DNA from: Pisolithus tinctorius
Taxonomy: Eukaryota; Basidiomycota; Agaricomycetes; Boletales; Pisolithaceae
Assembly (NCBI GenBank): GCA_024663395.1
Contig: JANFAH010000002.1
Coordinates: 930,001 to 994,000 of the forward strand
Length of the DNA stretch: 64,000 bases
Direction of reading: 5' to 3'
Program-made: the position numbers and the translations under genes
Notes under the pieces: generated by a model
The model's input: the letters and a program-made list of their open reading frames with translations, nothing else
What the model was told of the DNA's origin: nothing
Databases searched by the model: none
Shown: positions 51,866 through 61,710 of the stretch, piece after piece
How the letters are laid out: each line of letters opens with the position of its first letter
Numbering within the stretch: position 1 is the first letter of the stretch

Positions 51866-53241
51866 ATGATATTCAGCTCTATTCTCAAGTTGCCGACAAA
51901 GTACGCACTCGGGTGCCGCTTGTGGGGGCACCAGGATGCGATCCTCTGTCTAGCGGTGTCAAACTCTGGAACACTGTTGGCAAGTGGAGGTAGGAATTCA
52001 GTAGTGTTATTTCGAATCCAATGCATATTAGCCAACAGGTTTCGATGGACTGAGGGTATGGGACTTACACAAAGAGGTTCAGCTACCCCAACCTCCGCAG
52101 ATGCAAAGTCCCAAAGATCCCATTACAACTATTACTTGGCTCGCACAAAACGACAGTATACAGGAAACCTTGTGCTGCAGGACAGGACTGGGCTACTTGC
52201 TGATCTGGAGGCAGCGCCCACATACTGTGGTCGAATTCGAGGAAGTAGTTGCCAGGAGGATTAGTGGGGGGCATGAAATCATGGCCATTGCTTCAGATGC
52301 AGGTAATGGCACAGGAACTTGTATCATCGTAACAACATGGGACAAACGAGTTCAGACCTGGACAATAGATTCTAGGAATCGACTGTCAAATGTCTTCAGC
52401 GTCGAGTTAACAACGTCCATTCCGCATGCTGTGTACCTCCGAGGCTGTGACATCATAGTTTTCGGGATGTATGATGGAGACATGTAAGACGATAGGCCCA
52501 AGACTTGCGAATACAGATCTAATGAGATTGCCCTTTGCAAGCCATGTTCTACAAAGCGACAACAGGATGGTCATCGAAGCGAGGTCTACAGGAATGACAA
52601 CGTGAGTAAGAGATCTTCAGTCTCAGCAAACCAATCGATCTGACCTGTACTTAGGGGCTCTGCATGTGTTGACAAGACGGGAAGTTTATTCATCATAGAC
52701 AATGCTATAAGTGGATTTAGCCTACATCGACTGAATGACGGAAGCTGCATAAGGACGTACGATACCAAACTGCTAAAAATGTACCCCAAACAAGTAGCCT
52801 TTGCGGAGGACAGCACGACGATTGTTGGGGGATCTGATAATGGGTTAGTATATATCTTCGAAATGAATACTGGAACCAAGCGACAGGTGCTACAGCACTC
52901 AAGGATGGCACAGACACAGACAATTACGGTGAGCATCCCCATAAATGTAGAAACCATCTTACACCCACATGTACCAGACATACAATGGAGAGGATCATAC
53001 AGGGATCGTTGTGGTGTCTTCCAATAACGATGCGGACAATACGATAACAGTCTGGAAAAAGCCGAAGAGGGATTTGCAATCGCGGCCAGGGAAGAAAGAA
53101 AGCTCGTTGCAGGCCCTGTTCGGGGCTATACATGCCACAATACAATTCTTAACGCAACTACTCACCATTGCCTTCGCGGTGAAGCTCGCCTACGATGTTG
53201 CGGTTAGTTACTGCCTATCCAATCAACTTAATACTGACTGA
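51866..53241 (+). CDS. WD40-repeat-like protein with C-terminal hydrophobic segment
   Basis: Five exons: 51866-51989, 52039-52483, 52527-52601, 52655-52928 and 52978-53241. All junctions are GT..AG, introns are 43-53 nt, and one frame of 393 aa has no stop. The start is a good ATG just before LKLPTKYALGCRLWGH. WD-type blades are visible: GHQDAILCLAVSNSGTLLASGG-FDGLRVWDL, ITTITWLAQND ... GLGYLLIWRQ, TCIIVTTWDKRVQTWTID, GSLFIIDNAISGFSLHRL, VAFAEDSTTIVGGSDNGLVYIF, and NDADNTITVWK. The last 45 residues contain a hydrophobic stretch (ATIQFLTQLLTIAFAVKLAY), a possible membrane anchor. WD40 proteins are scaffolds; no partner can be named. The acceptor at 52526 was chosen for frame. The gene looks intact. 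Confidence 0.8.
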
Positions 53242-53337
53242 CCAAAGGCAGATCATAGGAAAGCCACTGTGGAGAATGATTTAATGATCGAATTCGTCAG
53301 TAAGAGATGTAGAGTTGACATGTACGAACTTTAGCGG

Positions 53338-54165
53338 TGTCTTTTGATGTGGACAACAGGATGGAAGAATGGTCTAGGGGTACGTAGTCAGATTGATAAC
53401 CAAGTAAACAGTGTACACTGTGCTTATCTTTATTGAATGTGTGTATGCAATTTTATTATATCTTCGTCTACACTCGTATTATAGATTATTCGGCTCATGT
53501 CGAATGTTTAACTCGTTGACGGTCACATCACACCATCTTCGCAAATACTACATACTACTATCAATACTGATATAATTCTAATTATTCTAATGCTACGGTG
53601 TCTAATGCTAATGGGCTGCGAGCGAAGAGGGTTAATAGAATGCCAAGTATTGAGAAGCAACGACTTACCTGTAGGTGGTGGAAAGAGGGAAAAGGTGTTC
53701 ATGAGAAAAGTCGTCATTGATATACTGAACGCAACTCACAATCACGTGCTCATGTTTAGTAGTGGTGATCTTTGCTGCGGCTACCACGTGATTGTGAGTT
53801 GCATTCAGTATATCAATGACGACTTTTCTCACGAACACCTTTTCCCTCTTTCCACCACCTACAGGTAAGTCATCGCTTCTCAATACTTGGCATTCTATTA
53901 ACCATCTTCGCTCGCAGCCCACCACTCTAGTGTTAGACACCATAGCATTAGAATTAGATTTACATCAATATTGATAGTAGCCTTTGCAATTAGAACTAGA
54001 ATTAGATCAATATTCATAGTAGTCTGCGATGACGGTGCAATGCAACCGTCAATGCAAAACCTAAACTTCAAATGATTGCTATCGACGGTAGTTCATACTG
54101 CGGCTGTCATCGATTTAAGCATCCGACGTGAGTTGAACAATCTACAGCTGCTCCAGTTAACCATA
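53338..54165. mobile_element. Foldback (palindromic) element, copy 1
   Basis: Long inverted arms, strongest at 53590-53748 and 53785-53949 (about 160 bp each, spacer about 36 bp). Diverged outer parts extend to both sides. No ORF is longer than the palindrome itself; the mirror-image frames encode the same peptide on both strands. The outer left arm of this copy corresponds to the outer right arm of copy 2, and the reverse, so the two copies are in opposite orientation. Confidence 0.75.
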
Positions 54166-55147
54166 TACATCCAGGTCCATTACCATCGTTGCTGATGCGT
54201 ATCTTGCTGTGATGGCGGTGATTATGTCGGTTCTTTTGTTTTCTTTTGTTTTTGCAAAGTAAGTCACCCATTTTTGCGACTGCATTTAATAACTAACGCA
54301 TGTCAAACACAAAAAACGCATCAATTTTCCATCAAAGAATCCCCTCCCCCCCTGTGGAAGATCCCTCAAATTAGTCATGTATTCAGGTGTATTTCTGACA
54401 CTGCATACCCGTTACTACTGGCAGGTCATGTACTAACCCCGTGTACATGTTTAATCAATCAACTAAGCATCTTTAGGTCGTTCATTAGCTGCCACGATTA
54501 ATTTTTAGTTGTCCTCCAATGCGATATTGCGGTTTTCTGGAATATTACGTGTCAAACAAAAGGCCCATCAGCTGTTACTGCAATTTGGATGTAGTGACGT
54601 AAGTGGGTGACGAGCACTATTACAATCAAATGAGGGCGACCGCGATGGCAAGGTTGATATTGAGAGTTCCTGAATTCTGGCAACACTTTTGTTGCAGTAG
54701 GCGACCAAATGCAGTGTCAAGTTAGGTAGTCTATTGTGTTGTCTGATAAAGCCTCTGGTGTCCTCTGCATATTTAATGGGTTAGCTGGCACAACATCACC
54801 AGGTGTGAAGCCATGCTGGTGTGTACTAGATATTTTCTCACTCTTATTACTAAATGGTATGCTAACAGAAGAATTTGTGTGGGCGGGTTCCCAAATGCAA
54901 AGTAGAAGATACCCTGGGACCACCTTACAAAAAGGTGAGGGGTACTTCCCGCCAGCCACCCATATGCAGTCGCAAGGCAGATCCTGGTGTGAAACCTCTC
55001 ATGCAGTCATTTGGGCGGGTTCCCAAGTGCACAGCAGAAGACGATGCCGTGGGGCTCCCCGCAAAATATGTAAGTGGCCATCAATGTCAAGATTTGACCT
55101 TTCCCCATAGCATCTAGGAGGTGCTCTGAGATTGCCATCTGTCGTGA
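54166..55147. other. Non-coding with a short direct repeat
   Basis: No gene supported. Two related segments GGGCGGGTTCCCAA(A/G)TGCA (about 54880 and 55014), each followed by an AGTAGAAGAT / AGCAGAAGAC motif, form an imperfect direct repeat of about 135 bp spacing just upstream of the F-box gene. Confidence 0.5.
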
Positions 55148-56522
55148 GTTCCAGATGAACTGCTACTGGAAATTGTGGACCTGTTGGACACAGATTCACT
55201 TCGAAGGTTGTCCCAAGTATCCCAACGACTACAACGCGTTGCTGGTCATTGTTATCTTGTCTCGGTAGGCTTCAGGCTGCCGATTGCTGGTTGGCTGGAT
55301 GTGAATGAGGTAGTTTGTAATGCCCTCCCTGTGTGGAGGCACGTTGCATTTAAACCAGTGAAGACTTTGTGGTTCAGGTCTTCGCAAACATTATGCAGGC
55401 GACAATTAGGTGCATGTTTGCACTCTTCCTTAATGAAACATTAAGCAGACAGAAGCTAGGTGCAATGTGTGCATTCTTCGACTCCCTCAAGGATACGCAA
55501 GCAGTCTGTCAAGTGCACTTGCACTTATATATTGATCCAACAGGCATGTCCCCCATATTTGGTTCTCTGCTAGAAAGTATACTAGGCTCTGGGTGCACTG
55601 AACTTCATGCAAGTAGCCACAGTGCTTCTGGTGGCTTGATCCATATTCCTCGCATGACCCAATTGTTTCCAAGCACCTTGACATCTCTCAATATCTCATC
55701 GCCTATGTTCTTTTTTCCACACTCTATCCGATTTACCCTCTCTGTGCTGCAAAGTGCTCCACTGGCAATTTTATGGCTTAATAATACAGGCCTAAGTCCT
55801 TTACAGTGGGCAGTACTCCTTGGCAAGGTAAACCTACCTTCCCTCGTTGAATTGGAGGTGGACCAGACTTGCCCGTATGATGCCCTCGCTACCTGTCTAA
55901 TCGTGCATCGGGCTATCTCCAAGCTAACTATCTCCCATTGCGGCTTTCCTACCATGTCTGTGGAAGATATCACTCCTCGTTCTGTCCTTCACTCCCTTCG
56001 AAAGCTCGCAGGACCTGCTACCAGGATCCTCCCCCTTCTGAAGGTAATTACCCTTCCCAGTGACTTCCAATGCCTATACATTACATTTCATCCCTACCAT
56101 CCTGAAAGAAATCAAAATGTCTTTTCTGACATTTTGTTGTGTGCAGAATACCTCCCACATCTTTCCCATCTTGAAATCTCAATGCCCATGATCACTTCCA
56201 CCGACGAGCTTGCAGCATTCGTCACATTCCCAATAACTGACAAGCGTGTAATCCCTGTGAGAGACCTCACTTTTAGGGGAATCCACCCAATCCTTAGTAC
56301 TCCAGATGTCTTTGACACAATTGTAAGTTCTTCTCTGCACTTACTTTGTTGCCTCTAACTGTTTTTCAGGGTCACTGCGGCCCTTGGCTTAGAGCATTTC
56401 CTAATGTTTGCATGCTGCATATCGCATCAGGTAGACCCCTCCCTCTCGATAGATACAAGGCTATTTTCTGCCCCTTCACTCAACAAAATGTGGAGATCAC
56501 GATTATTCCACACCAGTATTGA
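55148..56522 (+). pseudogene. F-box protein gene, probably broken
   Basis: An F-box motif opens the reading (VPDELLLEIVDLLDTDSLRRLSQVSQRLQRVAG, given here as positions 55148-55246). F-box proteins recruit substrates to SCF ubiquitin ligases by binding Skp1. The long following frame (55369-56322) has leucine-rich segments (LTSLNISSPMFFF, LPSLVELEVDQTCP, LPHLSHLEISMPMI) like the substrate-binding half of fungal F-box/LRR proteins. A clean 47-nt intron (56323-56369) leads to the last exon ending at 56522. A stop precedes the F-box in frame, no start codon is clear, and the join near 55265-55390 needs an intron or a frameshift. Confidence 0.55.
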
Positions 56523-56955
56523 TGTGGACATGTTGGAGCATATTGAGATCGAGTAGAGAATTACCTTGAATACCAGTGGCGCCCTCTGCAATCAATGCGA
56601 AGTTAACCACACTGACCACATCTCCCCAGGAAACATACACCTCACTTTGCTCCCCTGCCACCCCTCCCGCTAACATGACACATGTTAGCCCCCTAGTGCC
56701 CCTTCCGCTCCACTCTATACTAGGATGGTCCGAGATACTAATCCATGTACTAATGCTGGAGCTCCTCTCTCCCAGGCATAGTACATACAGGATGTGATAA
56801 ACTTGTAAAGATGCTTGTGTCAAAGGTAAATTATGTCAAAATATATACATAGTCAAATTGATAACTATATGATGCGACTATACAAGAAGCACTGACGAAA
56901 TGTCAGTAAATTGATTATGATTAGGCTGAAAGACCTACCTTGTGGCATCAATCAG
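56523..56955. other. Intergenic between convergent genes
   Basis: No supported gene. The stretch lies between the 3' ends of the F-box gene and the SPT5-like gene. Confidence 0.5.
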
Positions 56956-59788
56956 TCATGCAGCAACAACCAGGCAAACATCACGTAATGGAAGCTGAGT
57001 CCCATCCTCTAATACCACCCCTTTCGGGGATTTCTTAGTTTGACATTTATTGATGCGGTGAATTTCGCCTTGGAGTGCGCCCTTCAGTATTAGGCAGAAC
57101 TGACCAGTACTTGTTGGGTTGGCGGGGGACAAGTCGCATGCTGGAATAGTGTGGTGTTCGATGATGGTGCTTACCGTGCTTGAGGTCACAGTAACCGACA
57201 CATGCCCAGGAGGTGCCACACCATGCTTCTCTGAAAAGAAACGATCCAGAATGGTGGTGCGAACCACCTGCTTGCCCAGGGTCCCACGATTGTAGGCAAG
57301 CCCGACTCTCAAGCAGACATGCCACTTGCTGAAGTTACAAAAGTCGTTGTCAAAGAGCCAAGACACGCATCCTAAACAACAAAGTCAAGAGAATGTGTAG
57401 CGAGAGGGGGGAGAGCATTGACATACCGTAGTCAATGGTTTGTTGCTCCTGCTCACTGCGACGTTGTGGATTGACATCATCAGGAGTGGTGACCCAGGGG
57501 TTGCTTGGACCTGGATCCACTGAGGGATTTTTGCTTGGCAGTGGAGGCGGAGTGGTGCTGTGACATTGAGATTGAGTTATGAAACACCTCTGTTGCATAT
57601 GGTTGAATGCTGCCAAGCGCGAGGGACCTAGTGGTGTCCCATCAAGCAAGATGCCAAATCTAAAAAGGAAATATCAGCGCATGACCCCTAGCAATGAAGT
57701 GACTTACCTGGAGGCAACTGCAGTATTTTTGAACATCATGGTGCTGGAATGGATTGCAACTGTACATGAAGTTCGGCCTACTGATCGCAGCATCCCACTG
57801 TATCCCTTATTTGGACCCGAGATGATCCATACTTCACATCCAATATGTCGTTCTGCATCACGAAGGGAGTAGTCCCTTAATTTAGCGCAGAAATTAATAG
57901 GGATGTTGTGCTATGACGCCTTTAGAGATGGGATGACAGGCAAAGTAGAACCACGTACCCATGGACCATCTTCAGACTCCAGTGTAAGGGTTGTGGTGAT
58001 CAGGTTGATGCTGCGAACAACTCCTTCGACGTCTACAGCAGGACCCTGTATGACTTGTATTAGGTCGCCTTTAGAAATGTCCCACCCCTTCTCCTTCGAG
58101 AACTGCGGTGTTGGTCGAGCTGTCACTTGGACATCGTCCAAGCTGACAATGATCACCTCCTCATTGTCAGCCCCATCGCTGTCGCTGTCCTTACCAGGAA
58201 CCTCTGGTACTTGAGCCTTGGACTTGCCTTTGTCCCCCTTGGCATCTTCATCGTCAAATGCCTTTTCGATGTGCCACATGACCCATATTTGTCTGAGGCT
58301 GTGGGAGAAGTATTGCACTCGGCCTGCGAGGCCCCTGTAGGGTCTGCTGATGATACATACTGCATCCCCAGGCTCTATGAAGTGCTCTTCAACTGGGGGA
58401 TGGCATCACAGTTGATCGTGGGGGTCTCGGTTGGGATAGCTCAGCAGCACTCTGTGTGATGCTAGGAAGATCGTAGGGACGTCCATATATGAGCAAGCAT
58501 TAGCAAAGGATTTTACTCCAAATACCCTGACTTGCCTGTTGTCCGCTGTTGCCACACAAAAGAGCCATGTCCTCGATCACGTCGACACTGAGTACCATGC
58601 CCTCAAAGCCACGATGAGGGCCGGCAATGACGTCTACTGAATCACCACTGCGAAACTTGCATTTGAAGTCATGAATTGAAATCTCCAGAGATGTAGGCAA
58701 TTCCGGAGTAGGATTATCCAAATGAACAATCACTGATTCACCTTGGACGTCCATCGCGACGTATGCTACCTCGTTGACAAACTCCCCGGCCTGAATCTTG
58801 CCACAATCTCCTACCTGCCACTTTTGAGTGGAGAAACGAGTCAAGGTACGTGCAACCAAAGTGGGATCCACGTCCAACATGACGAACCATGCAATTTGCT
58901 CAGGAGTAGGCAAGCTCACTGGCTCGACATTATGCCTCTGAAAACGCCTGTGAAGAAGGCCGCAGTGGTACTGAGACTGGAGGCAGTGGGCAATAGTACA
59001 CCCCTCTGGACTTGGGGTAAGGATTACCTCCAGGCCATGTTGGCAGGCCAGGTCCACGTCAAAAAGCTCCCAGTGGGCCGCAGAGTTCTCACCACCGGAG
59101 ATGTAGGGCAAATTCCAAGGAACGACGAGAAGGTACACTGAGTTGCCTTCGACGCGCTTTACATAGGCAATTTCGTTCTTGAGACCACTTGTTAACAAGC
59201 AAACCCAAGAGTGAACAGGTATGTAGCTGGGCTGCGCAAAGGGTTCCATTTCTTCCATTGGTACTGGCATGATCTGTGGGACAAGATTGGCGTGTGAAGG
59301 GGGAAGCCTGAGTCAGATGTCTTGCGTGCTGGGAGCTTCCACATAAATGTGGCGAGGGACCGAATGGAAAGTCTTGCATTTTAGGCCTTCCAGCTTGAAG
59401 TGCTGGAGGATGAATCCTGCAGAATGAGCTAATGGAGACCAGGTGAGTTCCCAAACAAAGGAGTGAAGAGGAGACAGGATGTACCAGAGGGCAGCACAAC
59501 CTTGAATACTCTTGGCTGAGTCCGATTCGTACCCGCCTCCATACGACCTTCGACACTGCGAACTAAGCCCTGCTGATGCGCCTTCGCCCTCAACCCTTCT
59601 GCACTCCCCTCACCACCATAGTGATGAAAAAGGCTTTCAAGCTGTTGAGTTAAATTTGCACGCCCCAACGGAGGTATCTTGGTCACCCTTGGACAACGGT
59701 TAGCTTCGTCGTCTAGTTCGTCTTCCTCTTCGTCCTCTTTGTTCTCCCGCACAGAAATATCCAGATATCGGGAAGCGGAGTTGTTCAT
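56956..59788 (-). pseudogene. SPT5-like protein with KOW motifs, probably broken
   Basis: The first usable ATG is 59788, just before an acidic stretch (ENKEDEEEDELDDE). Next is a short NGN-like segment (HSVPRHIYVEAPS) and then several KOW-type modules: IPVHSWVCLLTSGLKNEIAYVK, GDSVDVIAGPHRGFEGMVL, GDAVCIISRPYRGLAGRVQ, KGDLIQVIQGPAVDVEGVV and CEVWIISGPNKGYSGMLRSV. Introns near 59482, 57713 and 57415 (about 48-75 nt) join the parts, and the C-terminal exon ends at 56956. In-frame TGA codons at 59313 and 58406 interrupt the frame. SPT5 is the RNA polymerase elongation factor, but this belongs to a divergent expanded fungal group, so its role is not known. Confidence 0.65.
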
Positions 59789-59990
59789 TCTTGGACGCTT
59801 TGCTGGGCGTAGAGAGCGGTGGGATCTGTGTGAGCTTTTGCCTGATTGAGTGGTTAGTGAGGGATCCAAAACCGAAGGTGAACATTAGCTTATGAGTCTG
59901 CAATGAAGAAGCTTGGGGGGAGAGGACCACATGGGAGACGTCGCCTGCAAGATACAGTATGAATTGGTTTATGAAATTTCTTTGAGAAAT

Positions 59991-60568
59991 TTACTTACGG
60001 GAGGAAGAAGCCTGAGCAGGGGGGGCATTGCGTGCACCTGGAGGATGTCAGTAAATCGTGAGGATTTAAAGATCTACTTACTAGAAGGCTCAACGACACC
60101 ACACTCAGCCATGGCTGCCATAACAACCTCAACAGCGGTACCCTCCCAAGACGCTTCGAATACTTGGTCGAAGATGGACTTCCACTCATCAAACTGGTAC
60201 CTGGCGCCGAATTTCTCCATCTCTGTCAAGAAATTGGCGAAGGAGAGGCTATCATCAGCTGCCCAACGCAAAACCAACTGCCATGCAGCAGCATCTTCCA
60301 ACAGGGGAACTACTGTGACTACCTTAGCTTGTGCGAGCTCCCACGCAGCCTTGATGGCATTTATCCCTACGCCCTTTGGATTCAATATGATGATATCGAT
60401 CAGGTCTATCCATTCCTCCAATTTGAAGGCGATACCCATGACGGCAAGCTCGATTTCGACATTGAATAGAAGGTAGGTGTCAGTGACATCATCACGCACA
60501 AACCTCTCAAGAAAGGCAAAAGCCTTGTCATTGAGGAGAGCGGGGGTGATTTCGACCTTTGGTTCCAT
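59991..60568 (-). CDS. Small two-exon gene, unknown function
   Basis: Exons 60568-60082 and 60037-59991 with a 44-nt intron (GTAAGTAG..CTCCAG) give 177 aa without a stop. The start is the ATG of MEPKVEITPALL. The protein is helical and acidic, with several Trp and Phe (LEEWIDLIDIIILNPKG, AAAWQLVLRWAADD, FDEWKSIFDQVFEASWEG) and a short Ala/Ser-rich end. No signal peptide, membrane span or known motif is seen. It sits head to head with nothing obvious and 200 nt upstream of the SPT5-like gene on the same strand. A fusion with that gene by further splicing cannot be excluded. Confidence 0.6.
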
Positions 60569-60737
60569 TGATAGCAGGGGTGTTGTCAAAAGAGCTGGAA
60601 GTAACTAGTGAGCGGTAAATGGAGTGAGGGGGAAGTACTAACGAAGCAATGTAAGGCGACGATTTCCGCTATTTGAGGGGGGGGCACTAAGCTCGGCAAG
60701 CAGAACTGCTATTGTCCTGGACAATAGGACAAAAGAT

Positions 60738-61710
60738 GGTGTCTTTTGATGTGGACAACAGGATGGAAGAATGGTCTAGGGGTATGTAGTCAGATCGATA
60801 ACGGAGTAAGCAGTGTACACTGTGCTTATCTTCATGGAATGCACTTCATATCGTTGCTTCTAAGCCATCGCCTCATGTATACCCAACTTTATTATATCTT
60901 CATCTACATCTACACTCGTATTATAGGATTGTTTGGCTCATGTCGAATGTTTAAATCGATGACAGCCACAGTATGAACTACTGTCGACAGCAATCATTTG
61001 AAGTTTAAGTTTCTCGTTGATGGTTGCATCGCACCATCATCGCAGACTACTATGAATATTGATCTAATTCTAGTTCTAGTTGCAAAGGCTACTATCAATA
61101 TTGATGTAAATCTAATTCTAATGCTATGGTGTCTAACGCTAGAGTGGTGGGCTGCGAGCGAAGACAGTTAATAGAATGCCAAGTATTGAGAAGTGACGAC
61201 TTACCGGTCAGTGGTGGAAAGAGGGAAAAGGTGTTTGTGAGAAAAGTCATCGTTGATATACTGAACACAACTCACGATCACGTGCTCGTGTTTAGTGGTG
61301 GCGATCTTTGCTGTGGCTACCATGTGATCGTGAGTTGCATTCAGTATATCAACGATGACTTTTCTCACAAACACCTTTTCCCTCTTTCCACCACCAACAG
61401 GTAAGTCGTCGCTTCTCAATACTTGGCATTCTATTAACTGTCTTCGCTTGCAGCCCACCACTCTAGCATTAGACACCGTAGCATTAGAATAACTAGAATT
61501 ATATCAGTATTGATAGTAGTATGTAGTATTTGCGAAGACGGTGCAACCGTCAACGCGAAAACATTCGACATGAGCCGAATAATCTATAATATGAGTGTAG
61601 ACAAAGATATAATAAAATTGCATACGTGCATTCAATAAAGATAAGCAGTGTACACTGTTTACTTGGTTATCAATCTGACTATATACCCCAGGACCATTAT
61701 GTCTGTGCAG
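60738..61710. mobile_element. Foldback (palindromic) element, copy 2
   Basis: Inverted arms at 61123-61284 and 61320-61485 match the central arms of copy 1. Outer parts continue to about 60765 (GGTCTAGGGGTATGTAGTCAG) and 61700 (CTGACTATATACCCCAGGACC), which are inverted repeats of each other. Copy 2 is the reverse complement of copy 1 overall. Confidence 0.75.

Noticed and set aside
53590..53943. Two overlapping 92-codon frames on opposite strands with the same peptide
   Set aside because: They are mirror images produced by the palindrome of the foldback element, not genes.
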